64,000 bases of DNA from Dyella_A sp050749815 (GTDB taxonomy: Bacteria; Pseudomonadota; Gammaproteobacteria; Xanthomonadales; Rhodanobacteraceae). Location: NCBI RefSeq assembly GCF_050749815.1, contig NZ_CP192735.1, forward strand, positions 2,604,001-2,668,000, given 5' to 3'. Positions 44,230 to 53,383 of this stretch are shown here, in pieces. The translations under genes were made by a program, and so were the position numbers. The notes under the pieces are model-generated. The model did no database searches, was not told the DNA's origin, and saw nothing but the letters and a program-made list of their open reading frames with translations. Position 1 is the first letter of the stretch. Each line of letters starts with the position of its first letter.

Positions 44230-46494
44230 ATGGGTCAGTCCTGGTTGTTTCGCCTCGCCGGTTGGCGTGCGTGGTCGCGGCTCGGCGCAGTGCTTGCGCT
44301 GGCGTTCGCTGCCGGCATCGCGCAGGCGCAGTCGTCCGGTGGCGATGCCGGCGATCCGCCTGACCGGGTGGCGCGCCTGGCGTACCTGGCCGGCGACGTC
44401 GGCTTGCTGCCCGCCGGCGCCGACGATTGGAGCGAGGCCTCGCTGAACCGTCCACTCACCCGCGGCGACCGCCTCACGGCGGCGAACGACGCGCGCGCCG
44501 AGCTGGAGCTGGACCATGCCAGCCTGCGGCTCGACCGGAACACCGACGTGGGGATACTGCAACTGGACGATCGCCTCGCCCAGTTGGAACTCACCCGCGG
44601 CACGCTCAATCTGTCCGTACGCACGCTCGATCCGGATGAAAGCTACGAGATCGACACGCCGAACGTGGCGCTGGTGGTCAACTCGCCCGGCGTGTACCGC
44701 ATCGACGTGGACGAGCGCAGCGGCACCACCGACATCACCGCGCTGGACGGCCAGGCCACGGTGTACGGCGCCAATGACGCCAGCCGTCGGCTGATCGGCG
44801 GGCACCGCTATCGCTTCGACGACAGCTCGCTGGCGCAGGTGGCCGAATCCTACGCAGGCGCCCAGGACGCGTTCGACCTGTGGTGCGCCGACCGCGACGA
44901 TCGCTACGCCCGCGCGAGCAGCCGCCAGTACGTCGCCGACGACGTCATCGGCTACGAGGATCTCGATCGCTACGGCCAGTGGCAGAGCGACGACGCCTAC
45001 GGCCAGGTCTGGTACCCGGCCACCGTCGCCAGCGACTGGGCGCCCTACCGCGATGGCCACTGGGCCTACGTGGCGCCGTGGGGCTGGACCTGGATCGACG
45101 ACGCACCATGGGGCTTTGCGCCGTACCACTACGGCCGCTGGATCAACGTGGGCGGTCGCTGGGGCTGGATCCCGGGGCCGCGCGAGTTGCGCGCGGTGTA
45201 CGCGCCGGCGCTGGTGGCCTTCGTCGGCGGCAACGGCTGGAGCGTATCGGTGGGTGCGGGAGCGCCGATCGGCTGGTTCCCGCTCGGTCCGGGCGACTTC
45301 TACAACCCCTGGTATCGCGTCAGCGCGGGCTACTACCGCCGAGTGAACCGGCACAACCTGCACTGGGATGATCGTCGGCACCACGACCACGACCGCGACG
45401 GCTTCGAGCGCTATTTCAACGAGCGCTATCGACGCTACCGCGAAGGCCGCGCGCCGGACGAGCACTACGTCAATCGCCATGCGCCGCACGGCATCACCGC
45501 CGTTTCGCGCGAGGCGTTCGTGCAGGCACGGCGGGTGGAAGGCCATCGGGTGCAGATCGATCCAGGCAACCTGCGCACGGCGCCGGTGCTCGGTCGCCTG
45601 CCGGTGAGCCCGGTGCACGCCAGCTTCGCCGGTGCTCCCGCGCCGCGCGGACGGACCGTGCCGCAGGGTCGTTTTGATCGACCCGTGGTGAGCCACCGCG
45701 CGCCCCCGCCTCGCGAGGGACTCGCCAACCGCTTCCCGCAGGCGCGCGGTCGACCGGATGCGCCGCTCGCGGTGCCATCGGCGGCGTTGCCGTCCGCGCG
45801 CTTCGTGCGCGGCCGCCCGATGTCGCAGGAGACCGGCCCCGCACCTGCACGCGTCGTCGGGACGGCCGGCGCGGCCGACCACGTCGAGCGGTTCCCGGCG
45901 GTCAGGGGTCGACCGGACGCCGCAACCAGTGAACGTGCGATGGCGATGCCGTCCTCCCGCTTCGCCCACGGCCGCCCCGGTCTGAGTGAGCCGAATGCCC
46001 CGCCGACGCGCGCCGGCACGCTGCCGTCGGTACCGCGCTTCGTCCGCGCCGAGCAACTCCCCGCCGCGAGCCCGCCACGTGCGTCGGCTCCAACACCCGC
46101 TTACGGCTACGCGCGTCCCCGTGAGACGCAGCGCCCGGCGACGCTGCCGGTCACGCCGCGCTTTGTGCCGGCCGAGCGCCGTCCGCCACCCGCCTGGCGT
46201 GCGGCGCAAGGCGAGCCCCAGGCGCTGCGCAGCGAGCGCCCTCGCCCCGCCGAACCGATGGTGGAACGGCGCTTCGAGCCACGCTTCGAACCGCGCCAGG
46301 CGATGGCGCCGGCGGCACGCCCGGCGATGCCGGCGCCGCGAGAGGCCATGTCGATGCCGCAGCGACGCTTCGAAGCCCCGGCACCGCGCGCGGCACCGCC
46401 AGCCCAGAGCGAACCGCGTCGTGCCCCACCGCCGCGCAAGTACGAGGACAGCAACACCGGGCACCCCGGCGCTGCGCGATTCCAACATCGCTGA
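44230..46494 (+). CDS. FecR/DUF6600-domain secreted protein with repetitive tail
   Basis: A 754-residue exported protein. The signal peptide reads GAVLALAFAAGIAQAQ. A FecR-like beta domain (about 40-190: RVARLAYLAGDVGLLP, VNSPGVYRIDVDE) is followed by the Trp/Tyr-rich DUF6600 region (about 245-345: DGHWAYVAPWGWTWIDDAPWG). The last 300 residues are low-complexity, Pro/Arg/Ala-rich, with repeats around RGRPDA, FVRGRP and PRFVRAE. GGAGGAAG supports the chosen ATG. Function is unknown; the FecR part suggests ligand or surface sensing rather than classical sigma regulation. Confidence 0.83.
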   Translation: MGQSWLFRLAGWRAWSRLGAVLALAFAAGIAQAQSSGGDAGDPPDRVARLAYLAGDVGLLPAGADDWSEASLNRPLTRGDRLTAANDARAELELDHASLRLDRNTDVGILQLDDRLAQLELTRGTLNLSVRTLDPDESYEIDTPNVALVVNSPGVYRIDVDERSGTTDITALDGQATVYGANDASRRLIGGHRYRFDDSSLAQVAESYAGAQDAFDLWCADRDDRYARASSRQYVADDVIGYEDLDRYGQWQSDDAYGQVWYPATVASDWAPYRDGHWAYVAPWGWTWIDDAPWGFAPYHYGRWINVGGRWGWIPGPRELRAVYAPALVAFVGGNGWSVSVGAGAPIGWFPLGPGDFYNPWYRVSAGYYRRVNRHNLHWDDRRHHDHDRDGFERYFNERYRRYREGRAPDEHYVNRHAPHGITAVSREAFVQARRVEGHRVQIDPGNLRTAPVLGRLPVSPVHASFAGAPAPRGRTVPQGRFDRPVVSHRAPPPREGLANRFPQARGRPDAPLAVPSAALPSARFVRGRPMSQETGPAPARVVGTAGAADHVERFPAVRGRPDAATSERAMAMPSSRFAHGRPGLSEPNAPPTRAGTLPSVPRFVRAEQLPAASPPRASAPTPAYGYARPRETQRPATLPVTPRFVPAERRPPPAWRAAQGEPQALRSERPRPAEPMVERRFEPRFEPRQAMAPAARPAMPAPREAMSMPQRRFEAPAPRAAPPAQSEPRRAPPPRKYEDSNTGHPGAARFQHR

Positions 46495-46524
46495 GCCCCG
46501 GCGATACAATGGGCGGCCTTGCCA

Positions 46525-46563
46525 CGGCCGGCATGCTTCGCGGCATGCCGGCCGCTGCTTTTC
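46525..46563 (+). terminator. 12-bp perfect stem-loop before trmB
   Basis: CGGCCGGCATGC and its exact complement enclose TTCGCG and are followed by CTGCTTTTC, 30 bp after the DUF6600 gene. It is probably that gene's terminator. The trmB promoter-like GATACAATGGGCGG (46503-46516) lies just upstream, so the hairpin would also sit in the trmB leader. Confidence 0.6.
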
Positions 46564-46609
46564 GGGCGCTCCATCCAGTGCCGCTGCCCATGACCCGCGG
46601 ATGTTCCCC

Positions 46610-47332
46610 ATGACCGACCACCCCGACCACGCACCCCCGGCGGACGCCGACGGCCCGGCCTACCTGCGCCGCATCCGCAGCTTCGTGTTGCGCGAGGGCC
46701 GCATGACCCCGGCGCAGCAACGCGCGTTCGACGCGCACTGGTCGCGCTACGGGCTGGACTACCGCGGCGCGCCGCGCGACTTCACCGCAGCTTTCGGACG
46801 TAGCGCACCGCTTGTGCTGGAGATCGGCTTCGGCAACGGCGAGGCGCTGGCCTGGGCCAGCGAGCACGATCAGGCGCGCGACTTCATCGGCGTGGAAGTG
46901 CACGGCCCGGGCGTGGGTCGGCTGATGAACGCGCTGGCCGCCCGCGATGCCGCCAACGTGCGCCTGTACAAGCACGACGCGGTGGAAGTGCTCGAACACG
47001 AGATTGCCCCTGGCACGCTGGCCGAGGCACGCATCTGGTTTCCCGACCCCTGGCACAAGAAGCGCCACAACAAGCGCCGCATCATCCAGCCGCAATTCGT
47101 GGCCCTGCTCGCCTCGCGTATGTCGCCCGACGGTCTGCTGCACCTGGCCACCGACTGGCAGCCCTATGCCGAGCACATGCTCGAGGTGATGGAAGCGGCG
47201 CCGGACTGGCGCAACGCGGTGGCCCCGGGTACCTATGCCGAGAAACCGGACTGGCGCATCGAGACCCACTTCGAGCGGCGCGGGCTCAAGCTCGGGCATG
47301 GCGTGTGGGATCTGCTTTATCGCCGTCGCTGA
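46610..47332 (+). CDS. trmB: tRNA (guanine-N7-)-methyltransferase
   Basis: SAM-dependent enzyme that makes m7G46 in the tRNA variable loop. The 240 residues are normal length. The SAM motif VLEIGFGNGEAL, the WFPDPWHKKRHNKRRI catalytic segment and THFERRGLKLGHGVWDL are family hallmarks. The ATG at 46610 is used; one three codons earlier (46601) is equally possible because neither has a clear ribosome binding site. Confidence 0.95.
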   Translation: MTDHPDHAPPADADGPAYLRRIRSFVLREGRMTPAQQRAFDAHWSRYGLDYRGAPRDFTAAFGRSAPLVLEIGFGNGEALAWASEHDQARDFIGVEVHGPGVGRLMNALAARDAANVRLYKHDAVEVLEHEIAPGTLAEARIWFPDPWHKKRHNKRRIIQPQFVALLASRMSPDGLLHLATDWQPYAEHMLEVMEAAPDWRNAVAPGTYAEKPDWRIETHFERRGLKLGHGVWDLLYRRR

Positions 47333-47502
47333 GGTCTGCGTGCGGCGTGGTTCACCAGCCGCGCGGCCCGGCCGCATATACTGCGGCCTGATACAGGGAC
47401 GGGGCGCCGCGTGAGGTTCACTTCGCACCACCGCATGCAACATGGCGGCCTGGCCCGGCGACCCTGCGGCGTGCGAATTCCTGACCGGCGAGACCTCACT
47501 CC

Positions 47503-49344
47503 GTGGGCCTGACCCTCACTCCCGAAATGATCCTGGTGCTGGCCCTGGTCGGCTTCACCATGCTCATGCTGGTGCTGGAGTGGATCCGCGCCGACATGGT
47601 CGCCCTGTTGGTGGTGGTGGTGATCGGCCTGACTGGGCTGATCCCCTCCGACCGCGTGTTCAACGGCTTCGCCGGCAACGCGGTGATCGCGATCATCGCG
47701 ATCATGATCATGGGCGCCGGGCTGGATCGCGCCGGCGTGCTCGCACTCACCGCCAACTTCGTGATGCGCATGGCGCGCGGCATGGAATCGCGTCTGGGCG
47801 TGGTGATCAATGCGGTCACCAGCCTGTTCAGCGCGGTGATTCCCAGCCAGGCGCTGGCGGCCCTGATGATCCCGGTGATCAGCCGCCTGTCCGCGCGCAC
47901 CGGCGTGCCGATCTCGCGCCTGTTGCTGCCGATGGCGTTCTGCATTCTCACCGCCACCAACACCACGCTGATCGCCAACTCGCCGCTGATCATCCTCAAC
48001 GACCTGATCGCCAGCGCCAACAACAACCTGCCGCCCGGCGCGCACACGATCCCCAAGTTCGGCCTGTTCAGTGTGACCCCGGTGGGCCTGGCGTTGGCGG
48101 TACTGGGCGTGGCGTTCTTCTATTTCTTCACCCGCAAGCTGCTGCCAGAGCGTGAGGACGAGCGGCTCAAAGTCACCCCGGGCCGTACCGAGAGCTACTT
48201 CGCCGACACCTACGGCATCGTGGGCGAGACCGCCGAGCTCACCGTCACTGCCGAGAGCCCACTGGTCGGCATGAGCATCGGCGAGGTGGAGCAACTGCGC
48301 GAGGCGCCGCTGATCCTGGCGATCAAGAGCGGCAACGACGCTCGCATGGCGCCGCCGGTGGACCAGGTGATCTGGGTCGGCTCGGTGCTCGGCGTGCTCG
48401 GCCCGCGCGAGCAACTGGCGCAGTTCGCCAACAACCAGCTGTGCAAGCTGTCGCCGCGCATGCGCCAGCTCGCCGAGCTGTTCAATCCGACCCGTGCCGG
48501 CATTTCCGAGGCGGTGATTCCGCCGAGCTCGCGCTTCATCAAGCAGACCATCGGCGAGCTGCGCCTGCGCAAGCGCTACGGCATTTCGGTGCTGGCGGTG
48601 AACCGCGGCGACCAGGTGCTGCGCGACGACGTGCGCGGCATCAGCCTGCGCGCCGGCGACACGCTGGTGCTGCACTCGAGCTGGCGCGAGCTGGCGCAGA
48701 CCACGGAGGACAAGGACCTCGTGGTGGTCACCGACATCCCCAAGGAAGAGCAGCGTCCCGGCAAGATCTGGCACGCGGTGGGCTTTTTCACCCTGGCCAA
48801 GGGCCTGGCGCTGTTCACCAACCTCGATCTCTCGGTGGCGATGATGACCGGCGCGGTCGGCATGCTGCTCACCGGCGTACTGAACATGGATGAGGCGTAC
48901 AAGGCGATCAACTGGAAGACGATCTTTGTCACCGCCTGCCTCATTCCGCTGGGCTGGTCGATGGACGCCACCGGCACCGCCGCCTGGCTGGCGCAGGAAG
49001 TACTCGCCTACCTCGGCCACGCCGCGCCGTGGATCCTGCAACTGTCGCTGGCGATCCTCACGCTGCTGTTCTCGCAGGTCATGTCCAACGTGGGCGCTAC
49101 GGTCATGATGGTGCCCATCGCGATCAGCGTGGCGGTGGCCACCGGCGGCAATCCTTCGGCGTATGCGCTGATCGTGGCGGTGTCCTCGTCCAACACCTTC
49201 CTGCTCAGCTCCGGCCATCCGGCGCTGATGATGGTGGCCGGACCGGGCGGCTATCGTGGCAAGGATTTCCTGCGTGTCGGCGTGCCGCTGACGCTGGCCG
49301 TGCTGCTGGTCACCATGCTGGTGATCAACCTGATGTTCCACTGA
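47503..49344 (+). CDS. SLC13/DASS-type anion permease with TrkA-C domains
   Basis: Inner-membrane transporter of 613 residues. About ten membrane helices are split by a cytoplasmic insert (about 210-400) with two RCK-C/TrkA-C-like repeats (MSIGEVEQLREAPLILAIKSG, TIGELRLRKRYGISVLAVNRG), the layout of SLC13-type permeases for sulfate or dicarboxylates. The repeated helix-end motif ATNTTLIANSPL and SNVGATVMMVPIA fit. The start is a GTG without a clear ribosome binding site; an ATG at 47527 is the alternative. The substrate is undetermined; sulfate is attractive given the sox genes but is not shown. Confidence 0.85.
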   Translation: MGLTLTPEMILVLALVGFTMLMLVLEWIRADMVALLVVVVIGLTGLIPSDRVFNGFAGNAVIAIIAIMIMGAGLDRAGVLALTANFVMRMARGMESRLGVVINAVTSLFSAVIPSQALAALMIPVISRLSARTGVPISRLLLPMAFCILTATNTTLIANSPLIILNDLIASANNNLPPGAHTIPKFGLFSVTPVGLALAVLGVAFFYFFTRKLLPEREDERLKVTPGRTESYFADTYGIVGETAELTVTAESPLVGMSIGEVEQLREAPLILAIKSGNDARMAPPVDQVIWVGSVLGVLGPREQLAQFANNQLCKLSPRMRQLAELFNPTRAGISEAVIPPSSRFIKQTIGELRLRKRYGISVLAVNRGDQVLRDDVRGISLRAGDTLVLHSSWRELAQTTEDKDLVVVTDIPKEEQRPGKIWHAVGFFTLAKGLALFTNLDLSVAMMTGAVGMLLTGVLNMDEAYKAINWKTIFVTACLIPLGWSMDATGTAAWLAQEVLAYLGHAAPWILQLSLAILTLLFSQVMSNVGATVMMVPIAISVAVATGGNPSAYALIVAVSSSNTFLLSSGHPALMMVAGPGGYRGKDFLRVGVPLTLAVLLVTMLVINLMFH

Positions 49345-49388
49345 GTCCGCTACCCTTTGCCGCTCGACGAGTCACGGAACCGAATCGC

Positions 49389-50660
49389 ATGGTGAATCCT
49401 TCTCGGCTGGGCATCGTAGGCCTGGGCTATGTCGGCCTGCCGCTGGCGGTGGAGTTCGGTCGGCTGCTGCCCACGGTGGGTTTCGACACCAGCGCCGAGC
49501 GCGTCGCCGCCTTGCGCGCCGGCATCGACCACACGCGCGAAACCTCGTCCGACGAGCTGCGCGCGGCCAGCCAGCTGCAGCTCAGCGCCGATGCTTCCGC
49601 GCTGGCCGATTGCAACGTGTTCATCGTCACCGTGCCGACCCCGGTGGACGAGGCGAACCGGCCCGACCTGACGCCGCTGGAGCAGGCCAGCGCCACCATC
49701 GGCGGCGTGCTCAAGCGCGGCGACATCGTGATCTACGAATCCACCGTGTACCCGGGCACCACCGAAGAAGTGTGCGTGCCGGTGCTGGAACGCGTGTCGG
49801 GCCTGCGCTTCAACGTGGATTTCTTCTGCGGCTACAGCCCCGAGCGGATCAACCCGGGCGACCGCCAGCATCGCCTCGCCACGATCACCAAGATCACCTC
49901 CGGCTCGACCCCCGAGGTGGCCGATGCAGTCGACGCGCTGTACCGGCGCATCATCACCGCCGGCACGCACAAGGCACCCAGCATCAAGGTGGCCGAAGCG
50001 GCCAAGGTGATCGAGAACACCCAGCGCGACGTCAACATCGCGCTGATCAACGAGCTGGCGATGATCTTCGACACCATGGGCATCGACACCCAGGACGTGC
50101 TCGACGCCGCCGGTACCAAGTGGAACTTCCTGCCGTTCCGCCCCGGCCTGGTCGGCGGCCACTGCATCGGCGTGGACCCGTACTACCTCACCCACAAGGC
50201 AACGGTGCTGGGCTACCACCCGGAGCTGATCCTCGCCGCACGGCGCATCAACAGTCGCATGGGCCTGCACGTGGCGCACCAGGTGATGCGGCTGATGGCG
50301 AACAAGCGCATCCACGTGGTGGGCTCGCGCATCCTGGTGCTGGGGCTCACCTTCAAGGAGAACTGCCCGGACCTGCGCAACACCCGGGTGGTGGAGATCG
50401 TGCGCGAGCTGGAGGCGGCGCACGCCACGGTAGACGTCTACGACCCTTGGGCCGACGCCGACGAGGCCGAACGCAAGCTCAGCCTACGACCGATCGAACA
50501 GCCCGCGGCGAACAGCTACGACGCGATCGTGCTGGCGGTGGCGCACCAGCAGTTCGTCGCGCTGGATGCCGCCGCGATCCGCGCCTGGGGCCGCGAGGCC
50601 TGCGCGGTGTTCGACATCAAGAGCGCGCTGCCGCCAGGTCTGGCCGACGCGCGGCTCTAG
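49389..50660 (+). CDS. Nucleotide-sugar 6-dehydrogenase (TviB/WbpA type)
   Basis: NAD-dependent UDP-sugar dehydrogenase of 423 residues, oxidising a UDP-N-acetylhexosamine to the uronic acid for polysaccharide synthesis. The Rossmann motif GIVGLGYVGLPLA, VTVPTPVD, YSPERINPGD and the catalytic-Cys region GGHCIGVDPYYL are clear. The C-terminal domain has LGLTFKENCPDLRNT. It resembles TviB more than UDP-glucose dehydrogenases. No polysaccharide cluster surrounds it here, so its product is unknown. Confidence 0.88.
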   Translation: MVNPSRLGIVGLGYVGLPLAVEFGRLLPTVGFDTSAERVAALRAGIDHTRETSSDELRAASQLQLSADASALADCNVFIVTVPTPVDEANRPDLTPLEQASATIGGVLKRGDIVIYESTVYPGTTEEVCVPVLERVSGLRFNVDFFCGYSPERINPGDRQHRLATITKITSGSTPEVADAVDALYRRIITAGTHKAPSIKVAEAAKVIENTQRDVNIALINELAMIFDTMGIDTQDVLDAAGTKWNFLPFRPGLVGGHCIGVDPYYLTHKATVLGYHPELILAARRINSRMGLHVAHQVMRLMANKRIHVVGSRILVLGLTFKENCPDLRNTRVVEIVRELEAAHATVDVYDPWADADEAERKLSLRPIEQPAANSYDAIVLAVAHQQFVALDAAAIRAWGREACAVFDIKSALPPGLADARL

Positions 50661-50663
50661 CCC

Positions 50664-51008
50664 TCACGAAGCGAGGCGCACCTCGCCATCGACCACGGCG
50701 ACGGCGACCCGCCGCAGCTCCTGGCCGCGGCATGGGCCGCCGATGCACCAGCCGGTGGATGCAGTGAAACTGGCACCATGTGCGGCGCAGATCAGCGCTC
50801 CCTTGCTGATCAGGAACTTGCCCGGCGCCCAGTCCAGCCGCCGCCCCGCGTGCGGGCAGATGTTGAGGTACGCATGCACGGCGGCACCTTGTCGCAGCAC
50901 GATCAGGTTCTCAGGCCCGTCGGGCAGTGCCGCATCGACGGCAATGGCCTCGCCATCGGGAATGTCGTCCAGCCGGCAGAGCGGGCGGGCGGTCTCACTT
51001 CTATCCAT
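50664..51008 (-). CDS. Rieske [2Fe-2S] ferredoxin-like protein
   Basis: A 114-residue single-domain Rieske protein. The cluster ligands are Cys51 and His53 (CPHAG) with Cys74 and His77 (CAAHGASF). There is no signal peptide, so it is cytoplasmic; such proteins serve as electron donors or as small nitrite-reductase-D-like proteins. The start was chosen at the ATG giving this compact domain; the longer in-frame sequence upstream is antisense to the next gene. It converges tail-to-tail with the sugar dehydrogenase (3-bp gap). Confidence 0.87.
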   Translation of the reverse strand: MDRSETARPLCRLDDIPDGEAIAVDAALPDGPENLIVLRQGAAVHAYLNICPHAGRRLDWAPGKFLISKGALICAAHGASFTASTGWCIGGPCRGQELRRVAVAVVDGEVRLAS

Positions 51009-51086
51009 CGGCACTTGTCTCGGAGGCACGCAGGCCTCATCGTTGCACGCGTAAGTCGTTGATTTTACCACACGGATTTTTAACAC

Positions 51087-51362
51087 ATGCGCTTCGTCCT
51101 GCCTGCCCCGCGTCGTGCCCGCCACCCGCTCGTCCGCGCCCTGTCGGTGCTGATTGGCCTCGCCGTGGTGGGCGTGTTGATGGTGTTCGGCCTGATGGTT
51201 GCCGGCGTGCTGCTGGTCGGCGGCCTCGTGCTGCTGGCGGTTCGCCAGTGGAAGCTGCGCGCCGGCGCGCCCGTGCGCGGCGCTGCCCGTCCGTCGCATC
51301 GCACCCAGACCCTGGAAGGCGAGTTCGTGGTGCTGCACGAAGGCCGCCGCACCGCGCATTGA
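51087..51362 (+). CDS. Small membrane protein of unknown function
   Basis: A 91-residue protein with a basic N-terminus, one long or two short hydrophobic helices (about 19-52, LSVLIGLAVVGVLMVFGLMVAGVLLVGG) and a basic C-terminal tail containing LEGEFVVLHEG. The promoter-like AT-rich stretch before it and codon use like its neighbours suggest a real gene. No family is recognised. Confidence 0.65.
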   Translation: MRFVLPAPRRARHPLVRALSVLIGLAVVGVLMVFGLMVAGVLLVGGLVLLAVRQWKLRAGAPVRGAARPSHRTQTLEGEFVVLHEGRRTAH

Positions 51363-51453
51363 GCGCATCCGGACCGCGGTGACGCGCAAGATCCGGATGG
51401 CTCGCGCCGCACCCGCCGCGTAGCCTTGGGCGCATCCTCTCCCGGATGCTGCC

Positions 51454-52353
51454 ATGACCAAGCCCACCACCGATGCCGCCCTCGAGCGCGTTCGCGCGCG
51501 GATCGAGCAGTGCGACGCGCTGCCTACCCTGAGCGAACTGGCGGCCGCCGCCGGCCTCAGCGCGACGCACCTGCAGCGGGCGTTTCGCCGCCGCTACGGC
51601 GTCAGCCCCGCCGAGTACCACCGCGCCCGCCGCTTCAATCAGCTGCGCCAGTCGCTGCGCGACGGCAGCGCGGTAACCGAAGCGGTCTACGACGCGGGCT
51701 TCGGCTCGGCCAGCCGCGTCTATGAGCACAGCGATCGCCTGCTCGGCATGACGCCGGCCAGCTACCGCGCTGGCGGCGCCGGCGCGAGCATCCGCTACAC
51801 CATCACCGCCACGCCGCTGGGGCAGTTGCTGGTCGCCGCCACCACGCGCGGCCTGTGCGCCGTGTCGCTGGGAGAGAGCGACGACGCCCTCGAAGCGCGA
51901 CTGGCGCAGGAGTTTCCCCATGCCGAGCGCGAGCGCGTCGACGCCGGCCGCGAGGAATGGCTGGACGCGGTGATCGCCCGCATCGCTCACGAGCTGGGCT
52001 GGAGCGAGGCGGAGGCGCCGGCGCTGCCGCCGATCGACGTGGCCGCCACCGCCTTCCAGTGGCGTGTGTGGCAGGCGCTCACGCGCATCCCGGAGGGCAG
52101 CACGCGCAGCTACGGCGAGCTGGCCAGCGAGCTGGGCATGCCCAAGGCGGCCCGCGCCATCGGCCAGGCCTGCGGCAGCAACCGGCTGGCGCTGATCGTG
52201 CCCTGCCACCGCGTGGTGCGCGAGGACGGCTCGCCCGGCGGCTGGCGCTGGGGCGTGGAGCGCAAGGTGCAGTTGCTTGCCCGCGAACGCGCCGCGTCGC
52301 TGCCTCGCGATGCCAGCCGTGCCCCTCGTGCGGCGCGCCGCGCTCGCGGATAA
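51454..52353 (+). CDS. Ada-like O6-alkylguanine-DNA alkyltransferase with AraC domain
   Basis: A 299-residue fusion. An AraC-type helix-turn-helix domain (about 12-105, ATHLQRAFRRRYGVSPAEYHRARR) is followed by an O6-methylguanine-DNA methyltransferase domain (about 113-285) with the acceptor Cys251 in VPCHRV and the helix-turn-helix GELASELGMPKAARAIGQA. The N-terminal Ada zinc domain that removes phosphotriester methyl groups and switches Ada into an activator is missing. It can repair O6-alkylguanine by suicide transfer; whether it still activates transcription is uncertain. Confidence 0.9.
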   Translation: MTKPTTDAALERVRARIEQCDALPTLSELAAAAGLSATHLQRAFRRRYGVSPAEYHRARRFNQLRQSLRDGSAVTEAVYDAGFGSASRVYEHSDRLLGMTPASYRAGGAGASIRYTITATPLGQLLVAATTRGLCAVSLGESDDALEARLAQEFPHAERERVDAGREEWLDAVIARIAHELGWSEAEAPALPPIDVAATAFQWRVWQALTRIPEGSTRSYGELASELGMPKAARAIGQACGSNRLALIVPCHRVVREDGSPGGWRWGVERKVQLLARERAASLPRDASRAPRAARRARG

Positions 52354-52386
52354 TGACGCGCCCTCCCCCGCGCGACTTCCCCACGC

Positions 52387-53295
52387 ATGTCCCTGCCAGC
52401 TTCCGCGTCCGGTGCACGCGGCCCCGTCGATGAGCGCGTGCTGATCCCGCTTGCCCTGCTCGCGCTCTATGTGATCTGGGGCTCGACCTATCTCGGCATC
52501 CGCTACGCGCTGGAAAGCTACCCACCGTTCCTGCTGGCCGGCGTGCGCTTTCTCGGTGCGGGCGTACTGCTCTACGGCTTCCTGCGCCTGCGCGGCATGG
52601 CCGCCCCGACCGCACGGCAGTGGCGCAACGCCGCGTTCACCGGCGTGCTGCTGCTGGGCTTCGGCAACGGCTTGGTGTGCTTTGCCGAGCAGCGCGTGAG
52701 CTCGGGCATCGCCGCCGTGGCGGTGGCCAGCATGCCGCTGTTCGCCGCGCTGTTCGCCGGCCTGTACGGGCAGTGGGCCACGCGGCGCGAAACGATCGGC
52801 CTACTGGTCGGCTTCGCCGGCGTGATCGTGCTGAACCTGGGCAGCGGGTTGTCCGGCTCGCGGATCGGCGCGCTCGCACTGATCACCGCGGCGATGTGCT
52901 GGGCCTTCGGCTCGGCGTGGAGCCGCCGCCAGGACATGCCGGCCGGCCCGATGAACACCGCCGCGCAGATGCTCTGCGCCAGCGTGGCCCTGCTCGGCGT
53001 GGGTTACGCCGCCGGCGAGCACCTGCCGGACCACCCCACCGTGCGCGCCACCGCCGCCGTGGTCTACCTCGCCCTGTTCGGCTCCATCGTCGCCTTCAGC
53101 GCCTACCTCTACGTGCTCAAGCACGCGCGCCCCGCCGTGGCCACCAGCTACGCCTACGTGAATCCACCGGTCGCGGTGCTGTTCGGCGTGCTGTTCGCGG
53201 GTGAGCACGTGGGCCCGTTCGATCTGGCCGGCATGGCGGTGATCCTGCTCGGCGTGGGGGTGATCACGCTGGCGCGGCAGAAGCGCAGCGCCTGA
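52387..53295 (+). CDS. EamA-family (YedA-like) drug/metabolite exporter
   Basis: Inner-membrane protein of 302 residues with ten helices in two five-helix EamA repeats (about 18-150 and 158-295). The first repeat begins YVIWGSTYLGIRYALE, and the second ends SYAYVNPPVAVLFGVLFAGE. Such permeases usually export amino acids or small metabolites. It lies 33 bp after the Ada-like gene on the same strand and could be co-transcribed. The substrate is unknown. Confidence 0.85.
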   Translation: MSLPASASGARGPVDERVLIPLALLALYVIWGSTYLGIRYALESYPPFLLAGVRFLGAGVLLYGFLRLRGMAAPTARQWRNAAFTGVLLLGFGNGLVCFAEQRVSSGIAAVAVASMPLFAALFAGLYGQWATRRETIGLLVGFAGVIVLNLGSGLSGSRIGALALITAAMCWAFGSAWSRRQDMPAGPMNTAAQMLCASVALLGVGYAAGEHLPDHPTVRATAAVVYLALFGSIVAFSAYLYVLKHARPAVATSYAYVNPPVAVLFGVLFAGEHVGPFDLAGMAVILLGVGVITLARQKRSA

Positions 53296-53383
53296 CGCCA
53301 CGGCTCGCTGCTCCACCTTGGTCGGCTTGCCGGCCTCGGTACACGCGCGCCACCATGCCCGCTTCCCTCGAAGGAGCGCAGGC

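Noticed and set aside
47442..48155. Separate gene overlapping the SLC13 permease start.
   Set aside because: It is an out-of-frame shadow of the permease with no hydrophobic or domain signature.
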